Of a stretch of 16,069 nucleotides of DNA, positions 5,610 through 13,309 are shown piece after piece; position 1 is the stretch's first letter, and each line of letters opens with the position of its first letter. The notes below the pieces were generated by a model. The model ran no database searches, was not told the DNA's origin, and worked only from the letters and a program-made list of their open reading frames with translations. The position numbers and the translations under genes are program-made. The DNA comes from Sphingomonadales bacterium (lineage in GTDB: Bacteria > Pseudomonadota > Alphaproteobacteria > Sphingomonadales > Sphingomonadaceae): the NCBI GenBank assembly GCA_025360285.1, contig JANYCM010000085.1:1-16069 (forward strand). Direction: 5' to 3'.

Positions 5610-7109
5610 TCAATGCGCCCGTTCAAACGCCGCCAGATCAAGCTCCAGCCGCGCCTGTAGCGCCGCCTTCGCACTGCCCGCCAGAAACGCCGTGCAGGCC
5701 GGGGCTACCGCGTTCGCGCACGCCGCCACCTTCGCGCCCCCTGCCCGGCCCTGCCACAGGCTGGCGCCGGGCAGGAAGCTGTAGTGCAAGCCATCCCGGA
5801 CGATCTGCTTGAGATCGGCATAGCGCAGGCCCTGTTCGGTGACGGCGCGGACATATTCATTGGTCATGTCACTGCGCGACACACCTTCGTCATCGGTGGA
5901 CAGCACCACCGGCACCCCGACCTCGCGGTACAGCGACAGCGGATGCGCCCGGCCCTTCACCCCCAGGATGACGGCATTGCTGGTCAGATTGATCTCCACC
6001 GCGACATGATCGCGCGCCATTTGCTTCAACAGGGCGGCGGCGTCTGTTTCATAAGAAATATCAATGCCATGGCCGATCCGCCGGGCGCCCGCCACTTGCA
6101 CGGCGTCGCGAATATGGAACGCCAGGTCTCGCGGTGGCACAAGGCCGAGGGTCAATTCGCCGGCATGCAGTGACAGGGCGACGCCGGGATGCCGCACCTT
6201 CAGCCAGGCGATCATCCGCATGTGCAGGGCATAGTCCCGTACCGCCACCGGATCATGTTCGGGCGCCGCGATATTGACCCCGACAAAACGCGGATCGGCT
6301 TCCACCAGCGCAAAACCCAGCGCCAGTTGCGCGAATACCTGCGCCGGCGGCACGGTACGGATGGCGGTGTAAAGATAGCGGGTTGTGACGGCGCAGGCCG
6401 GCGTCGGCGACGGCCCCTTGCAGCCATCGATAACATCGGCCTCCGCCTCGAAGCGATCATAGTCGCGCCGCGCAGTCGCCACAGCTTCGGCCAGCGCCGG
6501 CGTCACCCGCGACAGCAGCGTATCGAAATCCTCCGGGCCAGGGCTGGCCACCCGCGCCATCACATCGGCCGCCTGCCGCGCCCCGGTGCCGAGTTCGAGG
6601 TAGGCCACATGGTCGGCGGCGGCCTGTTGCCGCGTCGCCGCCAGTCCCTTGCCCTCATTGCCGGCCCAGGCCGCGCCAAAGCGTTCAAAGGTCGCAAAGA
6701 AACGATCATAGCCCGACACCTTCGGGTCGCCGGTTCCGGCCTCGAACCCGCGGGTGGACAGGCCATCGATCATCCGGCTGTACTGCGGATAATCGCGTTC
6801 CAGCCCGGCAGCCGGCAGCCGGTTCGCGGCATCGCACGGCGGCGCGATGATGCGATCGCTGTCCGTCGCAACGCACAGCCCGCCCGCCGCTGCCCAGCGC
6901 AGCCAATCTTCGGCATAGATCGCCCCGCCGCCGTGATTGTGCAGGTCTGCCCCCTTAGGCATCGCCTGCAGGAACATCCGCAGCCGCGGCGGGCTGTCGG
7001 CGATCCGGTCAAGCGCCGTCGCCGTGCGGGCTTCGGGCGTAGCCGGGGCTCTCGCCGCCGCCGGCGTGGCCAGCAAAGCCACGCCCATCACCATCGCCGC
7101 CAACCGCAT
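5610..7109 (-). CDS. Exported adenosine deaminase-family hydrolase
   Basis: A 499-aa protein with a signal peptide (MRLAAMVMGVALLATPAAA). ADA-superfamily catalytic motifs are in order: ADLHNHGGG (H57, H59), LHAGELT (H315 and catalytic E318), RIGHGIDI (H347), EINLTSNAVI, and LSTDDEGVS (D406/D407). It resembles the longer secreted ADGF-like branch more than the ~340-aa cytosolic enzyme, with an extended region before the barrel. Likely reaction: deamination of adenosine or a related nucleoside outside the cytoplasm; an inactive or altered substrate range cannot be excluded. I chose ATG at 7107-7109 because GGGGGA lies 4-5 nt upstream and the signal peptide begins there; the open frame extends back to 7280 but that part looks non-coding. 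It is the first gene of a two-gene unit with the amidohydrolase and is divergent from the DUF1592 gene. Confidence 0.9.
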   Translation of the reverse strand: MRLAAMVMGVALLATPAAARAPATPEARTATALDRIADSPPRLRMFLQAMPKGADLHNHGGGAIYAEDWLRWAAAGGLCVATDSDRIIAPPCDAANRLPAAGLERDYPQYSRMIDGLSTRGFEAGTGDPKVSGYDRFFATFERFGAAWAGNEGKGLAATRQQAAADHVAYLELGTGARQAADVMARVASPGPEDFDTLLSRVTPALAEAVATARRDYDRFEAEADVIDGCKGPSPTPACAVTTRYLYTAIRTVPPAQVFAQLALGFALVEADPRFVGVNIAAPEHDPVAVRDYALHMRMIAWLKVRHPGVALSLHAGELTLGLVPPRDLAFHIRDAVQVAGARRIGHGIDISYETDAAALLKQMARDHVAVEINLTSNAVILGVKGRAHPLSLYREVGVPVVLSTDDEGVSRSDMTNEYVRAVTEQGLRYADLKQIVRDGLHYSFLPGASLWQGRAGGAKVAACANAVAPACTAFLAGSAKAALQARLELDLAAFERAH

Positions 7110-7294
7110 GTCTGTCCCCCGTTTCGAAAACCCAGCATAGCGCGGCGGACCCAGCCGGATAGCGCGCTGTTTTTTCGTTATGCCCGTCACGGAAACGGCA
7201 ATGGACCGTGCGCCCCCGCCGCCATAAACCCATGTTGCACTGCACGATATGTTTTGGCAGCAGGTTGCCGCATGGGGCACAGGGATCGGATGAC

Positions 7295-9739
7295 ATGACG
7301 CGGCGCCTTGGAATTGGCAGCAGCGCGATCGTGCTGGGCGGCCCTGCCATCATCGTCGCCATCATCGGCGCGGCGCTTGGCGTTTTGCCGCAGGGCAGCC
7401 GCGCCCAATTGCCGGCCCCGGCCTGGCAACAGGCGCAGAACAGCCCGCCGGCAATGCTCGATACCTATTGCGCCAGTTGCCACAATGATGTCGACAAGGT
7501 GGCCAATTTTTCGGTCGCTGACCTGCGCGGTGGCGACCTGGCGCGGGGTGACCGTGCCGAGGCCTGGGAAAAAATCCTGCGCCGCACCGGGGATGGCGAA
7601 ATGCCGCCGCTCGGCCGGCGTCGGCCCGATGCGGCGCTGCGCAGCGCTTTTGTGCAGACCCTGCAGCAATCGCTCGATGGCTATGCGGCGGCGCATCCCG
7701 ACCCAGGCCGGGCCACGCTGCGCCGGCTCAACCGTGCCGAATATGCCAATGCGGTGCGGGACCTGCTGGCACTGAAGGTCGATATGGCCCGCGATCTGCC
7801 GCCCGACAATTCCGGCTATGGCTTCGACAATATCGCCGACGTGCTGAGCGTTTCGCCGACGCTGATGGATCGCTATGTCGCGGTGGCCGGCAAGATCGGG
7901 CGGTTGGCGACCGGCCAGACCTCGCGCCGGGCCTTTGTCACCTCCTACGAAGTCCCCAAGGACGGGTCGGTGATGAACAGCGGCCGCCCGGCCTATAATG
8001 AACGCGCCAGCGACGACCTGCCCCTGGGGTCACGCGGCGGCGGCACCGTCACTTATTATGCCCGGTATGACGGCGTTTACGAAATCGCCGGCTGGCTCAA
8101 CGCCAACACCAATAATGAAACCGATCGCCAGCCCGAAGACCGGGTCAGCGTGCGGGTGCCGCTGACCGCCGGGTCGCACCGCATCGGCCTGTCGTTCCAC
8201 CGGTCGATCGCACCGGACGAAACGATCCAGACGCTGCGCAACACCCTGGACGTTGTGCCGTTGCCGACCGAACCGCCCAAGATGCTGCCGCTCGATGTCT
8301 CGGTCGATGGCGCCAGGGTGCAGCAGATCGCGGTGCCGTCGTACCGCATGTCGCCGCGCTTTTCGCAGACCAATTTCCCGCGCGACGTCCTCCAGATCGA
8401 TGTCGCCGGCCCCTATGATCCGGCTGGCAGTGGCGACACGCCGAGCCGCCGGCGGATCTTCCTGTGCGCCCCCGCGCGCCCGTCGGCGGAATTGCCCTGC
8501 GCCCGGCGCATCATCGCCTCGCTGGCCCGCCAGGCCTATCGCCGCCCGGTCACCGGGGCCGATCTGGACCCGCTGCTGCGCCTCTACACCGCCGCGCGCC
8601 AGGGCAGCGATTTCGATCACGGCATCGAGGCGGCGGTCGAAGCCATCCTCGTCTCGCCGCATTTCCTGTTCCTTGTCGAACAGGACCCGGCGGGTAGTGC
8701 GCCGGGCAGCGTCCACCGCATCAGCGACCTCGAACTGGCCTCGCGCCTGTCGCTGTTCCTGTGGAGCAGCATTCCCGACGAAACCCTGCTGCGCCTCGCC
8801 GAACACCGCCAGTTGAGCAAGCCGGGCGTGCTCGATGCCCAGATCACCCGCATGATCGCCGATCCCAGGGCCGAAGCGCTGACCCGCAATTTCGCCGGGC
8901 AATGGCTTTACTTGCGCAACCTTGACCAGCAACGCCCCGACATCGCCATCTTCCCGCAATTCGATACCCGCCTGCGCAGCGCCATGGCGCGCGAGACCGA
9001 GATGTTCTTTACGTACATGGTCCGCGCCAACCGCAGCGTCCTCGATTTCATTGTCGCCGATTACACCTTCCTCAACCAGCGCCTTGCCGAACATTATGGC
9101 ATCGCCGGGGTGAATGGCACGGCCTTCCGCAAGGTCGCGCTGGATCCGGCATGGCAGCGCGGCGGGCTGCTAGGCCAGGCCAGCATCCTGACCGTCACCT
9201 CCTATGGCAACCGCACCTCGGTGGTGAAGCGCGGCAAATGGATCCTCGACAATATGCTGGCCGCGCCGCCACCGCCGCCGCCTGCCGACGTGCCGGCCCT
9301 GCAGGAAAGCCATGATGGCCGGCTGCTGACGGCGCGTGAACAGCTTGAACTGCACCGCGCCAGCCCGGCCTGCGCCTCGTGCCATGTCCGCATGGACCCC
9401 TTGGGCTTTGCGCTGGAACGCTTCGATGCGGTGGGCGGCTTGCGGCAGAAGGATGCCGGCCAGGTGATCGATCCCTCGGCAGTGCTGCCCGATGGCACGC
9501 GCTTCACCGGCATGGCCGGGTTGCAGCATATATTGCTGGAACGGAAGGACGCTTTCACGCGCGCCTTTACCGAACGGCTGATGACTTATGCGCTGGGCCG
9601 CGGCCTCGGCGCCAATGACATGCCGGCGGTGCGGACCATTGCCAGTGCCGCCGCCACCGATGATTATCGCATCCAGACCATCATCAAGGGCATCGCCGCC
9701 AGCGACGGCTTCACGCTCAGAAAGGTGCCGGCGAAATGA
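7295..9739 (+). CDS. DUF1592/DUF1588-type (PSD/PSCyt) cytochrome-like protein
   Basis: An 814-aa exported protein with a hydrophobic N-terminal signal or anchor (about residues 9-34). Domains in order: a cytochrome c-like segment with YCASCH (C59, C62, H63); DUF1587 from LRRLNRAEY (about 142-200); a beta-rich carbohydrate-binding-like segment (about 200-400); DUF1595 (about 402-465); DUF1592 (about 473-600); DUF1588 (about 620-720) with a second CASCH (C693, C696, H697); and DUF1585 (about 740-812). These are the domains first named from planctomycete cytochrome proteins. Two covalent c-type hemes are expected in the periplasm. The reaction is unknown. I chose ATG at 7295 because AGGG and CGGA precede it and the signal peptide follows. 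It overlaps the DUF1552 gene by 4 bp (ATGA), so the two are translationally coupled and probably act together. Confidence 0.93.
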   Translation: MTRRLGIGSSAIVLGGPAIIVAIIGAALGVLPQGSRAQLPAPAWQQAQNSPPAMLDTYCASCHNDVDKVANFSVADLRGGDLARGDRAEAWEKILRRTGDGEMPPLGRRRPDAALRSAFVQTLQQSLDGYAAAHPDPGRATLRRLNRAEYANAVRDLLALKVDMARDLPPDNSGYGFDNIADVLSVSPTLMDRYVAVAGKIGRLATGQTSRRAFVTSYEVPKDGSVMNSGRPAYNERASDDLPLGSRGGGTVTYYARYDGVYEIAGWLNANTNNETDRQPEDRVSVRVPLTAGSHRIGLSFHRSIAPDETIQTLRNTLDVVPLPTEPPKMLPLDVSVDGARVQQIAVPSYRMSPRFSQTNFPRDVLQIDVAGPYDPAGSGDTPSRRRIFLCAPARPSAELPCARRIIASLARQAYRRPVTGADLDPLLRLYTAARQGSDFDHGIEAAVEAILVSPHFLFLVEQDPAGSAPGSVHRISDLELASRLSLFLWSSIPDETLLRLAEHRQLSKPGVLDAQITRMIADPRAEALTRNFAGQWLYLRNLDQQRPDIAIFPQFDTRLRSAMARETEMFFTYMVRANRSVLDFIVADYTFLNQRLAEHYGIAGVNGTAFRKVALDPAWQRGGLLGQASILTVTSYGNRTSVVKRGKWILDNMLAAPPPPPPADVPALQESHDGRLLTAREQLELHRASPACASCHVRMDPLGFALERFDAVGGLRQKDAGQVIDPSAVLPDGTRFTGMAGLQHILLERKDAFTRAFTERLMTYALGRGLGANDMPAVRTIASAAATDDYRIQTIIKGIAASDGFTLRKVPAK

Positions 9740-11073
9740 GGATTTTGCGCCAGCCGCTGCCCCGCCGCACCCTGCTCCGCGGGCTGGGCACGATGCTCGC
9801 CCTGCCCTTCCTGGAAGCGATGATGCCTGCGGCGCGCGCCGCCGATATCGCATCGCGGCCCAAGCGGTTGCAGGTGTTTTACACCCCCAATGGCATGATG
9901 ATGGACAATTTCCGGCCTGCCAGCACCGGCGTCGGCCTCGTCCTGCCCTCTACGCTGGAACCGCTGGCGCCGTTCAAATCGCAGATCAGCGTCATCTCCG
10001 GGCTTGGCCATCCGATGGCCGCCGCCATGGGCGATCGCCCCGCCGGCCATGGCCGCTCCTGCCCGGCCTTCCTCACCGGCACCCATGTCCGCCAGACCGA
10101 AGGCAGTGATATCCGCTGCGGCGTATCGGTCGATCAGGTCTATGCCCGGCATATCGGCGAGGCGACACCGCTGTCCTCGCTCGAACTCGGTATCGACCAG
10201 GCGAGCCTGCTCGGAAGCTGCGATATCGGCTATAGCTGCGCCTATACCAACGGGATTTCCTGGGCCAACCCCACCGTGCCGCTGCCGGTCACCGCCAACC
10301 CACGCGATGTCTTTGAACGGCTGTTCGGCGATGGCGATGCCCTTGATGAGGCCAGCCGCCAGGCACAATTGCGGCGCCAGGCGAGCATCCTGGATTTTGT
10401 CCGTGATGATACCGCCCGCCTGTCAGGCCAGCTTGGTGCCGCGGACCGCCACAAGCTCGATGAATATCTGGAGGCCACCCGCGATATCGAAAAGCGCATC
10501 CAGAAGGCCATGGTGAGCAGCGCTGCCGACAGCGGTGGCCTGGAACGCCCCGCCGGCATCCCCGACAGTTTCGACGCCCATGTCCGGCTGATGATCGATC
10601 TGCAGGTGCTGGCAATGCAGGCCGATATCACCCGCGTCGGCAGCCTGATGCTGGGGCGCGAGATCAGCAACCGCACCTATCCCGAAATCGGCGTGGCGGA
10701 TTCGCACCATATGCTCAGTCACCATGGCAACAATCCCGACAAGATGACCAAGCTGGCGCGGATCAACCGCCATCATATGGACTATTTCGCCTATTTCCTG
10801 GCGCGGATGCAGGCGGTGAAGGATGGCGACGCCACCCTGCTGGATCGCACTTTGGTGCTGCGCGGTTCGGCCTTCGGCGACCCGAACGTCCATGATCACA
10901 TGGATTTGCCGGTCATCGTCGCCGGCGGGCTGGTCAAGGGCGATCGCCATATCGATGTCGCCAAGGGCACGACGATGTCCAACCTGTTGCTCGCCGCGCT
11001 GCATGTGCTGGATGTGCCGGCCCCGACGTTCGGGGACAGCACGGGGCCACTGACCGAACTCGCCTATGGCTGA
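9736..11073 (+). CDS. DUF1552 domain protein, Tat-exported
   Basis: A 445-aa DUF1552 protein of usual family length. The N-terminus has a twin-arginine signal, PRRTLLRG (R10, R11), followed by a hydrophobic stretch and an ARA-type cleavage region. This implies export in folded form and perhaps a cofactor or metal. Conserved-looking segments include FYTPNGMMMDNF, SGLGHP, HGRSCPAFLTG, GREISNRTYPEIG, DSHHMLSHHG and NVHDHMDLPVIVAGG. The histidine-rich segments suggest a metal site, and the family is thought to be related in fold to DUF1501/alkaline phosphatase-like proteins, but no activity is established. The start codon overlaps the stop of the DUF1592 gene, and its own end overlaps the ankyrin gene by 8 bp. 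DUF1592-DUF1552 pairs recur in other bacteria, so this is a conserved partnership of unknown chemistry. Confidence 0.93.
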   Translation: MRILRQPLPRRTLLRGLGTMLALPFLEAMMPAARAADIASRPKRLQVFYTPNGMMMDNFRPASTGVGLVLPSTLEPLAPFKSQISVISGLGHPMAAAMGDRPAGHGRSCPAFLTGTHVRQTEGSDIRCGVSVDQVYARHIGEATPLSSLELGIDQASLLGSCDIGYSCAYTNGISWANPTVPLPVTANPRDVFERLFGDGDALDEASRQAQLRRQASILDFVRDDTARLSGQLGAADRHKLDEYLEATRDIEKRIQKAMVSSAADSGGLERPAGIPDSFDAHVRLMIDLQVLAMQADITRVGSLMLGREISNRTYPEIGVADSHHMLSHHGNNPDKMTKLARINRHHMDYFAYFLARMQAVKDGDATLLDRTLVLRGSAFGDPNVHDHMDLPVIVAGGLVKGDRHIDVAKGTTMSNLLLAALHVLDVPAPTFGDSTGPLTELAYG

Positions 11074-12409
11074 TCGCCACTTCATCGGGTTGCTGGCGCT
11101 GGTCATCGCCGCGCCAGCACTGGCGCGCCCGGCGAGTGATGCCGGGCCGCTGGCCGCCGCTATCCGCGCCAATGATGGGGTGGCAGCGACCGCCGCGCTG
11201 GCACACAATGCTGACCCCAATGCCCGGCTGGCATTTGGCGCTTCCCCGCTCGCGGTGGCGGTCAATACGCAGAACCCCGCCTTGACAGCATTGCTGTTGG
11301 CGAAAGGCGCGTTACCAAACAGCGCCGATGCGGATGGCGTTACCCCGCTGGGGCTGGCCTGCGAATTGGGCGACCCCGGCATCGTCACGCAATTGCTCGC
11401 CGCCGGTGCCGATGGCCGCGCCGCCGCCCCCGATGGCAGCACGCCACTGCACATCTGCGCCCGCTTCGGCCCGGCGAGCGCCGTCGCCGCGATGCTCGCC
11501 GCCGGTGCGGCAGCCGATACGCCCGACAGCCGTGGCCAGACGCCGCTGATGTGGGCTGCGGCGTCGGGGCGCACCGAAGCGATGGCACTGTTGCTGAAGG
11601 CCGGAGCCGATGTGAACAAAGCGTCGAAGGGCGGTTTCACCCCGCTGGCCTTCGCCATCAAGAGCGGCGTGCTGCGGGCGACCGAAGCCCTGCTCGCCGA
11701 GGGCGCCAACCCCGCCTGGCGCGGGCCGGAAGACACCAGCGCGGCACAGCTTGCCATCTACCAGAAGAATTACGCCGCCGCCGCTTTGCTAGTGGCCCGC
11801 GGGGCCGATGTGACCGAACGCGACCGCACCGGGCAACAATTGCTTCATGCCGCCGCCGAGGCCGGCGATGCGGCCCTGGTACGCCTGCTACTGGCCAGGG
11901 GTGCCGACCCCAACGCGCTCACCGGGCCGTCGCGCATCACCTGGGTGACTGAGGCGAATTTCGGGATGCCGCCGGCGATCGTGCCGCCAACTCCGCCGCT
12001 GCTGCTCGCCGCCGCCCATGGCCATGCGGCGGCCATGCAATTGCTGCTCGCGGCGGGCGCCGACCCGCATTTCGTCGCCGCCGACGGCACCAATGTCGTC
12101 CTCGCCGCCGCCAAGGGTCGCAATGTGGCCGCGCTCGCCCTGGCGCTCAGCCTGGCACCCGACGCCAATGTCACCAATGGCGTCGGCGCGACTCCACTGC
12201 ATCTCCTGGTCAATGGCGGCATCCAGCCCGATCTGGCGCCGATGCTGCAATTGCTGGCGGCGCATGGTGTCCGTACCGACATCAAGGAAAAACACGGCTT
12301 CACCGCCGCCGCGCTGGCGATCGACGGGCTGACCGAGGTCAAGGCGGCCTTCCTCGCCAGCTTTCCCGGCGCGGGCGCCTTGGTGGTCACGGCGGCTCGA
12401 CAGCGGTGA
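11066..12409 (+). CDS. Secreted ankyrin-repeat protein
   Basis: A 447-aa protein with a short signal peptide (MADRHFIGLLALVIAAPALA) followed by about 11-12 ankyrin repeats covering nearly the whole mature chain. Clear repeat cores are TPLGLACELGD, TPLHICARFG, TPLMWAAASGR, TPLAFAIKSG, LLHAAAEAGD and TPLHLLVNGG. An insertion with FGMPPAIVPPTPP interrupts the series between repeats 8 and 9. Ankyrin repeats are protein-binding scaffolds; here the protein should be periplasmic. The ATG at 11066 lies inside the DUF1552 gene (8-bp overlap), so translation is coupled. The likely role is to bind or chaperone the DUF1592 and DUF1552 proteins or their substrate; this is inference from gene order. Confidence in the fold is high, in the partner low. 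Confidence 0.93.
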   Translation: MADRHFIGLLALVIAAPALARPASDAGPLAAAIRANDGVAATAALAHNADPNARLAFGASPLAVAVNTQNPALTALLLAKGALPNSADADGVTPLGLACELGDPGIVTQLLAAGADGRAAAPDGSTPLHICARFGPASAVAAMLAAGAAADTPDSRGQTPLMWAAASGRTEAMALLLKAGADVNKASKGGFTPLAFAIKSGVLRATEALLAEGANPAWRGPEDTSAAQLAIYQKNYAAAALLVARGADVTERDRTGQQLLHAAAEAGDAALVRLLLARGADPNALTGPSRITWVTEANFGMPPAIVPPTPPLLLAAAHGHAAAMQLLLAAGADPHFVAADGTNVVLAAAKGRNVAALALALSLAPDANVTNGVGATPLHLLVNGGIQPDLAPMLQLLAAHGVRTDIKEKHGFTAAALAIDGLTEVKAAFLASFPGAGALVVTAARQR

Positions 12410-12471
12410 CGCGGCACGATAATCCGGTGCCGACCCGCCGATGACCCGCTTTTTCCCTACCGCGACCCGCC

Positions 12472-13161
12472 ATGCCGCCGGCTGAACCCGCCGCCGATAC
12501 CGCGACCGTCCGCGTCTGGGACCTGCCGACCCGGCTTTTTCACTGGGGGCTTGTCGCGATGCTCGCCGCCTCATGGTGGACGGGCGACCATCACCAGATG
12601 GATTGGCACCGCCGATCGGGCTATGCCATCGTCGCGCTGCTGGTGTTCCGCCTCTATTGGGGTGTATTCGGCGGCCGCACGGCGCGCTTTGTCCAATTCG
12701 TGCGCGGGCCAAGCGCGGTGCTGGCCTATCTCCGCACCCTCGGTCAAAAAGCCACTGACCCTGCTCCAGGCCACAACCCCGCCGGCGGCTGGAGCGTGCT
12801 GCTGATGCTGGCGATCCTCATCGTCATGGTCACCGCCGGACTGTTCGCCGTCGATACCGATGGCCTTGAATCAGGGCCGCTCGCCGATTTCGTCAGCTTC
12901 GATCAAGGCCGCAGCGCCGCCAAACTCCACCATTTCGTCTTCAATCTGGTGCTCGCCATCAGCGCCCTGCACCTGCTGGCGATCCTGTTCTACCTGGTCC
13001 GCAAACGCACCAATCTGATCACCCCGATGATCACCGGCATACGGCGCGGCGTGGGTGGAGCGGACAATGTCCGCGCGTCGCCGTTGCACGCGGCGATCGG
13101 GGTCTTGCTCGGGATCGCTTGCGCCTATGCGATCGCCAAGGGCTTTCGCTTCAAGTTTTGA
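12472..13161 (+). CDS. Cytochrome b561-type membrane protein (cytochrome b/b6 domain)
   Basis: A 229-aa integral membrane protein of the prokaryotic cytochrome b561 / Ni-Fe hydrogenase b-type subunit family. Hydrophobic segments lie at about residues 22-38, 50-66, 107-126, 154-175 and 207-222. Candidate heme-ligand histidines are H24 (TRLFHWG), H46 (DWHRRSGY), H153/H154 (KLHHFVFN) and H167 (SALHLLA), so it probably holds two b hemes. Such proteins move electrons between the quinone pool and a periplasmic partner. It lies 62 bp after the ankyrin gene on the same strand, so it may carry electrons for the DUF1592 heme protein, but this link is inferred. No good Shine-Dalgarno precedes the ATG. 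It is convergent with the permease gene. Confidence 0.92.
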   Translation: MPPAEPAADTATVRVWDLPTRLFHWGLVAMLAASWWTGDHHQMDWHRRSGYAIVALLVFRLYWGVFGGRTARFVQFVRGPSAVLAYLRTLGQKATDPAPGHNPAGGWSVLLMLAILIVMVTAGLFAVDTDGLESGPLADFVSFDQGRSAAKLHHFVFNLVLAISALHLLAILFYLVRKRTNLITPMITGIRRGVGGADNVRASPLHAAIGVLLGIACAYAIAKGFRFKF

Positions 13162-13169
13162 ACCAAACA

Positions 13170-13201
13170 CCCGTCATTTCAGCGTAGACTGGAATGACGG
13201 G
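13170..13201. repeat. REP-like palindrome (GTCATTCC type)
   Basis: CCCGTCATTTCAG (13170-13182) and CTGGAATGACGGG (13189-13201) form a 13-bp stem with one G-T wobble and a 6-nt loop, CGTAGA. The core GTCATTCC/GGAATGAC recurs in dispersed extragenic palindromes of many Proteobacteria. It lies 9 bp after the cytochrome b stop, in the gap between two convergent genes. It may also terminate transcription, but no U-run follows on the plus strand. Confidence 0.7.
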
Positions 13202-13309
13202 GTGGGAGATTGCCCATGTCACTCCAAACGCACGGCCATCCGGCATCAGTCCGCCCGCACAATTGATTTTTTTGCGCCAAATGGTCGAACAACAGCTTGC
13301 GGCGCAACG

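Noticed and set aside
3816..5660. A 614-codon open frame on the plus strand opposite the amidohydrolase gene.
   Set aside because: It is the shadow of a clearly real gene in GC-rich DNA. The translation is rich in Arg, His and Gly and has no recognisable domain.
6189..7298. A 369-codon open frame on the plus strand opposite the adenosine deaminase-like gene.
   Set aside because: Same shadow effect; low-complexity Arg/His-rich product and no family motif.
9271..9290. Proline run in the DUF1592 protein.
   Set aside because: A proline-rich linker in the DUF1588 region is normal in this family and not an anomaly.
12412..12432. CGGCAC/GTGCCG hairpin between the ankyrin and cytochrome b genes.
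   Set aside because: The 6-bp stem has a 9-nt loop and the nearest T-run (12450-12454) is 18 nt further on, so it is not a convincing terminator.
12441..12485. A 14-codon open frame overlapping the start of the cytochrome b gene, a possible leader peptide.
   Set aside because: No ribosome-binding sequence, no regulatory codon run and no attenuator-like pairing seen.
13267..13307. T7 run followed by a TTGCGCC/GGCGCAA inverted repeat near the permease stop.
   Set aside because: The T-run is on the wrong side of the stem for a plus-strand terminator, and on the minus strand it reads as A-run. The 22-nt loop is also long.
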